DNA of 51,766 nucleotides from Paracoccaceae bacterium (lineage in GTDB: Bacteria; Pseudomonadota; Alphaproteobacteria; Rhodobacterales; Rhodobacteraceae): positions 1 through 51,766 of the forward strand of contig JAHDXW010000021.1 in assembly GCA_023383015.1 (NCBI GenBank), written 5' to 3'. Below the pieces are notes generated by a model. That model had not been told where the DNA came from. It did not search any database and saw only the letters and a program-made list of their open reading frames with translations. The translations under genes and the position numbers were made by a program. The stretch's first letter is position 1. Every line of letters begins with the position of its first letter. Shown one piece after another: positions 1-8,634 of the stretch.

Positions 1-53
<53 letters not shown>

Positions 54-559
54 AAATCAGCGCTCTGAAGTCAATGACATGGGCGCTTGCCCTCCGCGCG
101 GGCCGTGATTGTCTCGGCGGCGGGGCGGGGCAGTGACGGAAGCCGGATCGCCGGACTGCCCGCAGTGCGGCAACGCGGGGTGCGGTCGTCAGGGCGTGTG
201 ATGGCACTGCGGGCCGATCGGCGCCGGCAGACCGGTGGGTTGCGCCCCCCGCAGGCCGTCACCTAAGCCACGGGGCGGTCGTGCCCGGCATGACCGGCGC
301 TCCGGCCGTCTGCCGGTCTGTGCACGAGCGTCGGGGACACCCGCACCGCCGCAAGCCCCGCCGCCCTCCGACCGAGGCGGTCCGGCGGGATCCACGCGCG
401 GCCGCGGGCCGCATCGAGGTCGCCGGCACCCGGGCGGCATGACGATGGCAGCACCCCGTCCGGCGAACCGCCACCGCATTGACGGCCTTGACCGGCGCCG
501 ATAGAAGACCCCGACGTCCCGGCGCGAAGACATGTCCACTGCAGGTGAGCTATCGCACG
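54..559. other. Intergenic stretch with no convincing gene
   Basis: About 500 bases separate the tRNA from the first gene. All frames are fairly open because of the high GC, but no translated stretch looks like a protein: they are rich in Arg, Pro and Gly, lack hydrophobic segments and have no good ribosome binding site. I see no integrase, no insertion-sequence ends and no second copy of the tRNA 3' end nearby. The promoter of the downstream cluster could lie here, but I cannot point to clear -35 and -10 boxes. Confidence 0.5.
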
Positions 560-1309
560 TTGAGAATCTACTCCGAGGCGCGCGGCGCATCCCTTCCGAT
601 CGAATATGTTCAGCTGTTTGGCGAACGGAATAGCGGCACGAGCTTCCTCGGCAAGCTGGCACAGGCCAACCAGCGCAATCCGGCCAACTTCCTGGGCAAC
701 AAGCCAACCGAAACCGCCCCCCTCGGAGCGGAGCTGTTCGGCTACAAGCACTGGTTCATCAACTGGGAAAAGCTGCGCGACGAACGGCGGCGACAGACAC
801 TGTTCCTCGTCATCTACAGAAACCCCTACACCTGGATCCGCGCCATGATGGCGCGGCCTTATGCGCTGGAAAGGTCGATCGGCGGGCGGCCCGTAGCGGA
901 CCTTCCAGGGATAGCGCTGGTCGGGCACATCAACGGCAGGGACACACGCAACGAGCTTCACCCCGAGACCGGCGAGACGATCAACATCTTCCAACTCCGG
1001 AAGCACAAGATCGGACACTTCGAGAAGCTGAAGGACCAGGTGGAGAACATCGCCTATCTGAACCTCGAGTCGCTTGTCCGCGACCCGGCCGGGACCATGA
1101 GGTCGCTGCAGGCGAGCTTTCCGTCGGCATTCCGGGTGACGCTGGACCTGGATGTCGCGGCACCCCGGGCGCTGCACCGGGAATGCATCACGCCGGAACC
1201 CTTTGCGGACGACGACATGAATATCCTGGACACGGCCTTCGACTGGGAGGCCGAAGAGAGGATAGGATACACCCGCGGCAGCTACGCCCTCGCGGATGCA
1301 CCTGCATGA
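560..1309 (+). CDS. Sulfotransferase-like protein (short paralogue)
   Basis: A 249-residue protein that probably belongs to a P-loop sulfotransferase-like family. Near the N-terminus it has YVQLFGERNSGT, which resembles the 5'-phosphosulfate-binding loop of sulfotransferases, and later the conserved blocks YRNPYTWIRAM, HPETGETINIF, RKHKI and ITPEPF. The same blocks recur in the C-terminal half of the next gene, so the two are paralogues. The TTG at 560 was chosen because AGGTGA lies at 543-548 and because it leaves 15 residues before the Tyr of the loop, like the 16 in the paralogue. TTG at 479 and GTG at 545 are in-frame alternatives. The stop overlaps the next start as ATGA, implying translational coupling. 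The acceptor, presumably a surface glycan, is inferred from the neighbours. Confidence 0.68.
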   Translation: MRIYSEARGASLPIEYVQLFGERNSGTSFLGKLAQANQRNPANFLGNKPTETAPLGAELFGYKHWFINWEKLRDERRRQTLFLVIYRNPYTWIRAMMARPYALERSIGGRPVADLPGIALVGHINGRDTRNELHPETGETINIFQLRKHKIGHFEKLKDQVENIAYLNLESLVRDPAGTMRSLQASFPSAFRVTLDLDVAAPRALHRECITPEPFADDDMNILDTAFDWEAEERIGYTRGSYALADAPA

Positions 1310-2673
1310 TCGACTTCTTCATCCTGCATGCCTCGTCGGCGGTCGGCAAGACCTACATGATGTCGAGGTTCGTTTCCGAGCATCCGGCGGCCTCGGGCAT
1401 CGAAATGGACGACTGCCGCTACTGGGATTCGCCCGAGCCCGAATTCTCCGGCGCGAACCTGGCGGAAATCGTCGACTGCCTAGGCGACGAGGATGCTGCC
1501 GCCTTCATGGCGATCTACGCGGCCTCCTCCGCCAAGATGCGTTGCTGCATCGCCTATCTCGTCGGGCAGATCGGGTCCCTCCGGCGGCAGGCCGAAGGCG
1601 CGGACTCCGCCGACCGGGTGGTCGTGGTGACCTGCGGGGTGCTGCCGCGGCCGCCAGCGCCCGACGAACCCTCGATCTACCGCTGGCTGCAGGAGCGGCT
1701 GCCGGTCCGGTTCCATCACGTGCTGATCGAGATTTCCGAAGAGGACCATCTGAGGCAGATGGGCAAGCGCGACCGCCTGCACCTGAAGGACGAGATCATC
1801 GACAACTACAGGGCCAGACTGACAATTCGGGATCGGCACGACATCGCTGTCAGCAGCTATGACCAGCTTGCGGCCTATATCAGACGCGTGACTCCGGTGT
1901 TCGCGACACAAGGAACAAATGGATATCCCATGCCGAAAACGCCCAGAATCATTGCGAAGTCCGACCGGCCGCTCAAGTATGTCCAGATCTTCGGCGAGCG
2001 AAACAGCGGCACCAACCACCTCAGGCAGCTCGTCTCGGTGGACATGATCGAGCCCGACAATGCCCTCGGGTCGTACGCGACCAAGAGGAACCCCGTGAAC
2101 AAGGCCCGGATGATCGGCTACAAGCATTACTACGCGCGCCGCGACAGGGTGGCCGCGCACCAGCACGAAACGCTCTTTCTCGTTCTCTACAAGAACCCCT
2201 ACACCTGGATACGCTCGACGCTGGCCAAGCCCTACCATTTCCGGGAATGCCTGAGCGGCAAGCGCATCGAGGATCTCCCCGGCACCCTGCTGGCGGGATA
2301 CGACGTCCACGGCAAGCTGATCCCGGACGTTCATCCCGAGACCGGGCAACTCGTGTCGATCTTCGATCTCCGCCGCCACAAGATCGCGAACTGGGAGGCC
2401 CTCAGGGATCAGGCCGACAGCATCGCCTTCCTGAACTACGAATCGCTCCTCATGTTTCCGACCGAGACGGTTCAGAGCCTGATTGACAGTTTCGGCAGCC
2501 TCTTCAAGTCCGGCACCGCGACGGTTCACACACCCGATCCGGACTACGTCAGGAAGTACGCGACGCCGGAACCCTTCACCGAGTCGGAGATGCGGGTGAT
2601 GAACGCCCACATCGACTGGGCGACCGAGAACAGCATCGGCTACGTCAAGGACAACCTCTTCATCCCGGACTGA
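1306..2673 (+). CDS. P-loop NTPase/kinase-like domain fused to sulfotransferase-like domain
   Basis: A 455-residue two-domain protein. Residues 1-205 form a P-loop domain with a Walker A-type motif (A9, then G14-K15-T16), an early acidic EMDDC stretch and a basic EIIDNYRARL helix, an overall look of small-molecule kinases. Residues 209-455 repeat the sulfotransferase-like fold of the preceding gene, with YVQIFGERNSGT at 225-236, YKNPYTWIRS, HPETGQLVSIF and ATPEPF. An in-frame ATG at codon 209 lies exactly where the free-standing paralogue would start, with AAGGA at 1910-1914, so the gene may be a fusion of two formerly separate genes or still have an internal start. The N-terminal domain might supply or sense the activated donor, but that is speculation. 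Confidence 0.7.
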   Translation: MIDFFILHASSAVGKTYMMSRFVSEHPAASGIEMDDCRYWDSPEPEFSGANLAEIVDCLGDEDAAAFMAIYAASSAKMRCCIAYLVGQIGSLRRQAEGADSADRVVVVTCGVLPRPPAPDEPSIYRWLQERLPVRFHHVLIEISEEDHLRQMGKRDRLHLKDEIIDNYRARLTIRDRHDIAVSSYDQLAAYIRRVTPVFATQGTNGYPMPKTPRIIAKSDRPLKYVQIFGERNSGTNHLRQLVSVDMIEPDNALGSYATKRNPVNKARMIGYKHYYARRDRVAAHQHETLFLVLYKNPYTWIRSTLAKPYHFRECLSGKRIEDLPGTLLAGYDVHGKLIPDVHPETGQLVSIFDLRRHKIANWEALRDQADSIAFLNYESLLMFPTETVQSLIDSFGSLFKSGTATVHTPDPDYVRKYATPEPFTESEMRVMNAHIDWATENSIGYVKDNLFIPD

Positions 2674-2748
2674 GAGGCCCACCGCCCCGGGCAGGCGATC
2701 TGCCCGGCCGCCGGCCACCGCAACATCCACTCGGAGAACCATGAAGCC

Positions 2749-2955
2749 GTGCTCATAAAGGCAATACTCGAGAACGACCCCACCGGCTACCTGCCGAAGG
2801 GGCTTGCGATGGAGGTCGAATCGTCCGCCATCGTTGCCATTTCCCGGAACAGTGACGGTGCTGTGACATTGCTCACGACCGGAGGGGCGGTCTTCCAGAC
2901 GCAGTTGAACCTGCAGAGGGTCAAGGACGTGATCCAGGAAGCTCGGGGGAGCTAG
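2749..2955 (+). CDS. Small uncharacterised protein
   Basis: A 68-residue protein that I do not recognise. It starts at GTG 2749 behind GGAGA near 2732 and ends three bases before the next gene, so it is likely part of the same transcript. The sequence alternates short hydrophobic strands (SSAIVAISRN, GAVTLLTTGGAVFQTQL) and ends in an amphipathic helix (RVKDVIQEAR). This pattern superficially resembles small FlbD-like beta-rich proteins, but the likeness is too weak for a name. An ATG at 2741 is out of frame and hits a stop after five codons. No signal peptide or cysteines are seen. It may be an accessory factor of the glycan genes around it. Confidence 0.55.
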   Translation: MLIKAILENDPTGYLPKGLAMEVESSAIVAISRNSDGAVTLLTTGGAVFQTQLNLQRVKDVIQEARGS

Positions 2956-2958
2956 GCA

Positions 2959-4965
2959 ATGCTGCGGTCAGGTGATGATTTCGAGCCCGTCCATGCCCGG
3001 GGCCCGCTGACGGATGGCTGGCTCGTCGACCACAACCGGGAAGGCGAGGAACCGCTGCGCTTCGAGGTGAGAAGGGCGCTTCACGGGCTGGACATCTGCC
3101 TCGACATCGACCTGCAGTCCGGGGTGCGCTGGTTCCGGCTGATCAAGGAGGTGCCGGCCGATCGGCTGACGTCGGGGTATTTCCGCCTCGGACTGAGATA
3201 CGGGGCCGACAGCGCTGCGGTCGGGCCAGATACCCCGGTCGGTGCCATCGGCTTGCTGAAGCGCGACAAGGCCGGCTATTTCAGGGCGCTCGGCTGGGTC
3301 GAGGATGCGCTGGTCGTGGGTGCGACCGAGGCCGGAATCGACGGCATCCTGCGGATTGGTACCGACCTTGCGGAGGGCGAGGCGGTCTTTCTCACGCTCG
3401 AACTGCGCCGGCTGGTCCACGTCAAGGTCTTCGAGTTCTCGCTGAGTGTCAGCGATCACGACCAGTACCTCGCCCACTCCCTGAAACCGGCGGAGGGAGC
3501 GGCGGTCGCAAGGCCGCATGCGGCCCCCTACCGGCAGGCCAAGCTTCCGGTCAGCGCGCAGCTGGTCAGTCTGAACGACGAAATGGATGGGATGCTGCGA
3601 AAGAACCCCATCGACTGGTTCTCGGGAATGCTGCGCGTTGCGCTTCAGCTCGAGGATTACACGACGGCCGAGGCGCTGGCGGCGAATGCACTCGCGATGT
3701 TCGACCGCAGCGACCGGCAATTCGCCAAGCTGGTCCCGCAGATCTGCTCGGTCTTCGTCGCGCTGGGCGATGTCCGTCGGCTGAGCGACCTGGCGCTGGG
3801 CTTTGCGGCGCTTGACCCCTCGGCTCACCGGAGCGACGCGCTCGGTGTGATCCTGAAGGCGCTCGGCGAAGATCCCGGCGACCCGTTCGAGATCAACCGG
3901 AAGATCGCAGGCGGCGCGGATGCGGTAGGCTTCGCGACCCTCCTGAACGTCATCGGGCAATCGCGGAACCGCAACCTGATGCTGGCCAACTACTACCGAC
4001 AGGAGGATTCGGCCCGGCAGCAGGAGTTCCTCGACAGGTATCTCGCCGGGTTTGCGATGTCCCACGACGTGGAGCTTGGCACCGGCGGCGACAACGTGCT
4101 GAAGGGAGCCGCGTTCCGGCCGAGGGAAGTGGCGCGGACAGCCGCAGCACCCGGGAAGATCGACATTGCGCGTCGCCCGCTCATCAGCGTCATCATGGCG
4201 GCCTACAACTGCGAGACGACTGTCGAGTACGCGGTCAACTCGATCCTCGGCCAGAGCTACGGCAACATCGAGCTCCTGATTGCGGACGACTGCAGCACCG
4301 ACGGCACGCCGGAGATCCTGCGCAGATTCGCGGACCGGCCGAACGTCCGGCTGTTCCGGTCGACGCGGAACCAGGGCCCCTACAACATCCGGAACGCCAT
4401 GATCGCGCAGGCGGGCGGCGAATACATCACCTTCCATGACTCCGATGACCTCGCGTTTCCCGATCGCGTGGAGGCCCAGTACGCCGCGATGTCCGAGCGC
4501 GGCACCTATGCCTCGGTCGGCCGCTGGCTGCGCATCATGCCGAACGGGCACTTCGTCCTGTTCACCGATGGCGAGTTCCTGCGCATGTGCGTGAATTCGA
4601 TCATGTTCCATCGCAGGCTGTTCGACCTGTTCGGCCCCTACCGGTCGGTGATGTTCGGGGCCGATTCCGAGTTCTACGAGAACCTGCGGGGTCAGCTCGG
4701 CCCCGACAAGGTCACCATCGTGGACCGGCCATGTGTGCTTGGACTCTGGTCCGGCGCTTCCCTGACCAGGACCGCGGGGATCGAGGCCAACGAGAAGGGC
4801 TATCGCGCACCGAAACGGCGCATCTATTCGGCGTTGGCCGGCCGGCAGCGGGTGCTGGGCAAGGCCCTGCTTCCCGACGCAGTCATCGAGGCGGCGCTGC
4901 GGGAGGCGGAGGTCTTCCGCGATCCGCAGCCGCTCGAAGAGATCGTCAAGGGGAATGCGGCATGA
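2959..4965 (+). CDS. Family 2 glycosyltransferase with large N-terminal module
   Basis: A 668-residue protein. The C-terminal part, from about residue 405, is a clear GT-A family 2 glycosyltransferase: LISVIMAAYNCE opens the nucleotide-binding fold, ADDCSTDGT follows, and FHDSDD near residue 490 supplies the metal-binding DxD-type acidic motif. The first 400 residues are not a glycosyltransferase. Residues 1-190 are beta-rich, and about 200-330 look helical and repeat-like (MLRVALQLEDYTTAEALAAN), reminiscent of tetratricopeptide scaffolds. Most GT2 enzymes are 250-350 residues, so this is an unusually long form. It starts three bases after the preceding gene and overlaps the next by ATGA. It probably adds a sugar to a surface or protein-linked glycan in the cytoplasm; donor and acceptor are unknown. 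Confidence 0.8.
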   Translation: MLRSGDDFEPVHARGPLTDGWLVDHNREGEEPLRFEVRRALHGLDICLDIDLQSGVRWFRLIKEVPADRLTSGYFRLGLRYGADSAAVGPDTPVGAIGLLKRDKAGYFRALGWVEDALVVGATEAGIDGILRIGTDLAEGEAVFLTLELRRLVHVKVFEFSLSVSDHDQYLAHSLKPAEGAAVARPHAAPYRQAKLPVSAQLVSLNDEMDGMLRKNPIDWFSGMLRVALQLEDYTTAEALAANALAMFDRSDRQFAKLVPQICSVFVALGDVRRLSDLALGFAALDPSAHRSDALGVILKALGEDPGDPFEINRKIAGGADAVGFATLLNVIGQSRNRNLMLANYYRQEDSARQQEFLDRYLAGFAMSHDVELGTGGDNVLKGAAFRPREVARTAAAPGKIDIARRPLISVIMAAYNCETTVEYAVNSILGQSYGNIELLIADDCSTDGTPEILRRFADRPNVRLFRSTRNQGPYNIRNAMIAQAGGEYITFHDSDDLAFPDRVEAQYAAMSERGTYASVGRWLRIMPNGHFVLFTDGEFLRMCVNSIMFHRRLFDLFGPYRSVMFGADSEFYENLRGQLGPDKVTIVDRPCVLGLWSGASLTRTAGIEANEKGYRAPKRRIYSALAGRQRVLGKALLPDAVIEAALREAEVFRDPQPLEEIVKGNAA

Positions 4966-5687
4966 GCCTGATCGCCAACATCGCCACCTATCCCGGCCGT
5001 CGCGGTCAATCCGTCGAGGCAATCAGGAGCATCGCCGGTCAGGTCGACCAGGTGAATGTCGTCCTGAACGAGTACGTGTTCGTGCCGCAGGAGCTGAGGA
5101 GCATTCCGCGGACGAACTTCATCTTCCCGCGGCGCGACATCAAGGATGTCGGCAAGTTCCTGCCGCCGGTCGAGGACGACGATGATGTCTTCCTGTGCGA
5201 TGACGACATCCTCTACCCCGGAAACTACGTCGAGCGGATGATGGAGCATCGCGCCCGCTTCGCCCACATGGAGCCGATCGTCGGGCTTCATGGCGTCACC
5301 TATTCCGATTACTACGAGGGCACGCCGCGCTGCGGACGCCTCGTGTTCGGGTTCACCCGGGCGAGTGACCGGCCGATGATTGTGAACCAGCTGGGCACGG
5401 GAACGATCCACTGCAAGGGCTACCAGATGGCGCCATTCGCATTCATGGAGGGGTCGGAGCGCTTCGTCGACGTCCGTTTTGCGCGCCACGCCAAGGCCCG
5501 CGGCTATCCGAACATCTGCGTGGCCCGCGAGGCCCAGTGGCTGCGGCAGATCGAGGTCGAAGTCTCGATCTTCGAATCCTTCACCGCGGCACATCCCCTC
5601 GATGTCGTGCAGGAAATCCAGGAGATCGCCGGCTTCCGCAACATCGACGCAGGGCTTGTGGCGAAGCTCGCGCAGGCCCCTGCATGA
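4962..5687 (+). CDS. Small GT-A-like glycosyltransferase
   Basis: A 241-residue protein that starts with MSLIANIATYPGR and carries a run of acidic residues around 71-83 (VFLCDDDILYP) that looks like the metal-binding DxD of GT-A glycosyltransferases. The surroundings, with an N-terminal beta strand, a short helix (SVEAIRSI) and a VNVVLNEY strand, fit a compact family 2-like fold. Its start overlaps the stop of the long glycosyltransferase as ATGA, and its stop overlaps the next gene the same way, so the three are translated as a coupled set. No membrane segment is seen. The sugar specificity cannot be told from sequence. The protein is shorter than typical GT2 enzymes and may be a specialised capping or side-chain enzyme. 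Confidence 0.72.
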   Translation: MSLIANIATYPGRRGQSVEAIRSIAGQVDQVNVVLNEYVFVPQELRSIPRTNFIFPRRDIKDVGKFLPPVEDDDDVFLCDDDILYPGNYVERMMEHRARFAHMEPIVGLHGVTYSDYYEGTPRCGRLVFGFTRASDRPMIVNQLGTGTIHCKGYQMAPFAFMEGSERFVDVRFARHAKARGYPNICVAREAQWLRQIEVEVSIFESFTAAHPLDVVQEIQEIAGFRNIDAGLVAKLAQAPA

Positions 5688-6481
5688 GCGGCGGCGGCGG
5701 GGCAGCCCGGGAGGAACTCAAGTTCCAGGCTGAAACACCCTTCGTCCGCCGCTTCACGGTGAACGGCCTGCAGATCGACACCTTCTGTTTCCTGCGACCG
5801 CGGAGCGGCCGGATCGCGTTCCTGGGGCAAAGCGCCCTCACCAGGGAGAACAAGGATCGTGGGCTTCCCTTCTTCTTCCGCAACAGCTGGGTACCCGATC
5901 TCGATTGCTCGACCGTGATCTTCAACGATCCGACGCTGTATCTCTACGACGACCTTCTGTGCGGCTGGTCGCAGGGATCGCCCGAGCATTTCGCAATTCC
6001 CGCGATGGGCAAGACCTGCGAGGCGTTTCTGGCTGCCCTTGGCCCCGACACTCGCCCGGGGTTCTACGGCAGTTCGGCCGGAGGGTTCTGGGCACTGTTC
6101 ATGGCCGCCCTGTTCGACGCCCCCTGTGTCGTCGAGACGCCGCAGACCGACATGTTCGCCTATCCGCTCATGGAACCGCGCGAGCACCTGTTCCGGCGCT
6201 GCTACCGCGACCACGGCCTCGCGCCCGAGGCCTTCCGCCACCGGCTGAGCGTTGTCGACTGGTATGAACACCTGGGCGCCTTTCCGCGGAGGATCAGCTA
6301 CTTCCAGAGCCGGCGAGACACCGGCCACGCCGAGAGCCAGATGCGGCCGTTCCTCGAGCGCATGAAGGGCCGGCCCTGCCAAGTCAGCGAGGCACTGTAT
6401 GACCGTCCCGCGGAATCCAACGCCCACGGTCCGATGCAGAAAGGCGCCTCGCTGATGGCCATCCGCAGTCTTTTCGACTGA
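5684..6481 (+). CDS. Alpha/beta-hydrolase-like protein, possible glycan acyl-modifying enzyme
   Basis: A 265-residue protein whose key feature is GFYGSSAGGFWALF near residues 125-138, a typical nucleophile elbow (G-x-S-x-G-G) of alpha/beta hydrolases. A later DTGHAESQM segment could supply the catalytic His, although I cannot assign the triad with certainty. There is no signal peptide, so it should act in the cytoplasm. It is coupled by an ATGA overlap to the glycosyltransferase before it and is the last + strand gene of the cluster. In such a setting a serine hydrolase fold may add or remove acyl groups on a sugar, as Asp2-type proteins do in adhesin glycosylation systems. That link is inferred from motif and context only. 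Confidence 0.6.
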   Translation: MSGGGGAAREELKFQAETPFVRRFTVNGLQIDTFCFLRPRSGRIAFLGQSALTRENKDRGLPFFFRNSWVPDLDCSTVIFNDPTLYLYDDLLCGWSQGSPEHFAIPAMGKTCEAFLAALGPDTRPGFYGSSAGGFWALFMAALFDAPCVVETPQTDMFAYPLMEPREHLFRRCYRDHGLAPEAFRHRLSVVDWYEHLGAFPRRISYFQSRRDTGHAESQMRPFLERMKGRPCQVSEALYDRPAESNAHGPMQKGASLMAIRSLFD

Positions 6482-6606
6482 GCCCCTCGCGCGGCGGCCG
6501 GTCACGCTGATCCGGGTGTCCGCGGGCGGCAGTCCGGGTTGGCCGCGCCGGGCGGCTTACGCCGCGCACCGGCCGCGAGGGGTCGATGCCTCCCGGCTCG
6601 GTGGGG

Positions 6607-7455
6607 TCAGCCGCCGGCGACCCGTGACGGGAACGGACAGGCTGCCAGCAGGGGGGCGCGAAGGGGGCTCTGGTCCGGAAGGGTGCTCGCTGCGGCGTGA
6701 CGCTCGAGCAGTTCCGTCGTCGGAGCGGGCAACTCCAGCGGATCGACCTGCAGGCCGACCGAGGCGTAATAGTCGTGGAACTTCGTGTCATCGCCCATGA
6801 TCGGCGTTCCCGACCTGATCCAGACGGCAGGGATTCCGTATGCATGCGCCACGATCAGCCCGTGTAGCGACGACGCGAAGATGCAGTCGCAGGCGGTGAT
6901 GCCGGCGACGACCTCCTCGACCGGCTGCGTCACGTCGATGACCATCCCGGCGGGAAGCGCCATGGCACCGAGGCGGGCGTGGTCGACAAAATGCGGCGCG
7001 ATGCCGAATGGCCTGCGCACCCGGTCGGCGGCCGGTTGCAGGAAGAGCGGCAGAAGGATCGCCGGATCCCCGAAAACGGCAGGGCAGGGATAACCGAGCG
7101 CGAGGACACGGGCGCGCGTGAGCGGGCCGCGCACGGCAAGCGTCCTGCGGGGGGCGGCAAAGCTGTCGTCGCGGTTGATGATGCCGCTGCCCCAGACCGT
7201 CACGCGTCCGGGGTGCCGCAGATGCCGCAGGATGCTGCCGGCGGCAAAGATGCAGTCACGGTCTTCCGTTTCAGCGACCGGGCAGAATCTGGGCTCCCTG
7301 CCGGTCATGCGGCGGTAGAGCCAGGGGGTGATCCAGTCGCCGAAATTGCGGGGGCTGTACCAGCTCCAGAACAGCGCAGGCTCGTCCGCGGAGGCGGGGC
7401 GCCCCTTCCAATAGGCAATCGCGGCCGCGCGCTCCGGATCGGGCGTCTTGCGCAT
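6607..7455 (-). CDS. Polysaccharide pyruvyl transferase family protein
   Basis: A 282-residue protein with the layout of the polysaccharide pyruvyl transferase family (PF04230-like): SPRNFGDW at 34-41, VRGPLTR at 108-114, FGDPAILLP at 128-136, and SSLHGLIVAHAYGIPAVWI at 195-213, whose His is conserved in the family. Members move pyruvate from phosphoenolpyruvate onto sugar hydroxyls as a ketal, giving surface polysaccharides a negative charge. It reads convergently toward the sulfotransferase/glycosyltransferase block, 125 bases away, and probably acts on the same glycan. ATG at 7455 was chosen over a 55-residue upstream extension, which is Arg-rich and looks untranslated. The short product length is within the family range. 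Confidence 0.85.
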   Translation of the reverse strand: MRKTPDPERAAAIAYWKGRPASADEPALFWSWYSPRNFGDWITPWLYRRMTGREPRFCPVAETEDRDCIFAAGSILRHLRHPGRVTVWGSGIINRDDSFAAPRRTLAVRGPLTRARVLALGYPCPAVFGDPAILLPLFLQPAADRVRRPFGIAPHFVDHARLGAMALPAGMVIDVTQPVEEVVAGITACDCIFASSLHGLIVAHAYGIPAVWIRSGTPIMGDDTKFHDYYASVGLQVDPLELPAPTTELLERHAAASTLPDQSPLRAPLLAACPFPSRVAGG

Positions 7456-8026
7456 CACCGACGCGCGGCACCGGTTCCGGACCACACGCGCCGCAGCCGC
7501 CGGAACGGGGCAGTGCGGCGCCACGATGCGCCGCGACGGCAGCGGCGGATGGCGGCGCTGCCGCCGCCGATGCCGACAATCCCGAATGGACGACGGAAAG
7601 GAACGCCGTCGCGGGCACATCCCGACGGGGTCGCGATGTGCCAGCCGCCACGGACATGAATTTCAGCCTGCCGCATTGCCTCGATCGTCTCTCGCCTGGC
7701 GACAGCCACATCCCGGCGAGCCCATCTGCCGCCCGGAATGGCCGCCTGCACTCTGAAGCACGTTCATGCGCGCCGCAAGCCTCCTCCTCCGTGCCTGAGC
7801 GGGGGGCCACATCGGCGCAGTCTTCGGCCGGCCCGACGACGGCGATCATCCCGGCGGAACCCGGGCCAGGCCGGGCCGGCTGCCGCCGGCCCGCCAACCG
7901 AAACCGGCCGGCGTGCCGGTCGCGCGGCCCGTGGCCGGAGTGCATTTCAAATGTTGCCCGCAAAGCTAGATTGTGAAAACATCTTCGACCGGGGGCACCC
8001 GCAGTGGGTGCCGTGGGGGGGCGGGG
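7456..8026. other. Long intergenic region between pyruvyl transferase and the hyu operon
   Basis: This 570-base stretch should hold the promoters of two divergent transcripts. Near its right end, 7940-7985 is the most AT-rich patch of the neighbourhood and includes the near-palindrome CATTTCAAATG at 7943-7953, a possible regulator site in front of the hyu operon. A minus-strand frame from 7751 to 7455 (98 codons, GTG start) ends in a TGATG overlap with the pyruvyl transferase start. Its first half looks moderately protein-like but its end is Arg-rich and the codon third positions are not biased like true genes here, so I do not call it. GTG 7973 is an alternative start of the next gene. Confidence 0.4.
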
Positions 8027-8614
8027 ATGGGCGGTGACGGCGCCGGGCCGCGGTTCGGCAAGTCCGACCTTGCGCGGCTCGGCCGGCTCCTGGCCGAGGA
8101 GCGCGTGGCCGCGGGGCTGACGTTGCGGGCTCTGTCGACCCGCTGCGGCGTCAGCACCGGCAGCATACGCGCCCTGGAGGCGGGGCGGTCCAACCCCGGC
8201 CTGGCGACTGTCGCCGCCATCGTCGCGGGCCTCGGCCTGTCGCTCGACCGCATGGTTCAGGCAGTGCGGGCGGGTCGCGCCGGCACTACCAGCCTGACCC
8301 GGGCGGGCAGCGGCGACGCCGACCTCTCCGCCGGGCTGGCCGAGCCCGTCCTGTCGGCGCGCATCGTCACCCTGCCGGGGGAATCGCTGCAACGCCCGCC
8401 GCCGGACACGGCGCGGCGGGCAAGCTTTGCCCTGGTGGTTGCCGGTCGGGTGCTGGCCACCACGGCGACTGGCGAGCGCGTCCACCTCGACCCCGGCGAT
8501 TCCTACCACGCCCGGCCCGGGCAGGTCGCGGCATGGGCCAACGGCGGCGCCCGGCCGTCGCGGCTGGTCCATGTCGTGGACACCCGTGGCGAAGATCAAT
8601 CCTCGACCTCGTGA
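8027..8614 (+). CDS. XRE-family regulator with C-terminal cupin domain
   Basis: A 195-residue regulator. Residues 10-65 form an XRE helix-turn-helix (LARLGRLLAEERVAAGLTLR, then STRCGVSTGSIRALEAGRSN), and the C-terminal half has a cupin-like beta barrel with VHLDPGDSYHARPGQ. This architecture is typical of one-component regulators that sense a small molecule in the cupin. ATG at 8027 was chosen because a G-rich run precedes it; an upstream GTG at 7973 would add 18 residues of low-complexity sequence. It is the first gene of the hydantoinase operon and ends 20 bases before hyuA, so it likely controls the operon, perhaps through the AT-rich site near 7943-7985. A second regulator of the same architecture lies at 12900. 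Confidence 0.85.
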   Translation: MGGDGAGPRFGKSDLARLGRLLAEERVAAGLTLRALSTRCGVSTGSIRALEAGRSNPGLATVAAIVAGLGLSLDRMVQAVRAGRAGTTSLTRAGSGDADLSAGLAEPVLSARIVTLPGESLQRPPPDTARRASFALVVAGRVLATTATGERVHLDPGDSYHARPGQVAAWANGGARPSRLVHVVDTRGEDQSSTS

Positions 8615-8634
8615 CGACGGAAGGAATGCGGCCG

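Noticed and set aside
54-559. Island integrase or insertion-sequence remnant beside the tRNA
   Set aside because: No transposase or recombinase motifs, terminal inverted repeats or target duplications are visible.
7455-7751. A 98-codon minus-strand frame ending in a TGATG overlap with the pyruvyl transferase
   Set aside because: Its first half looks somewhat protein-like, but the second half is Arg-rich and its third-position GC (about 73% by eye) is below that of true genes here; coupling alone is not enough.
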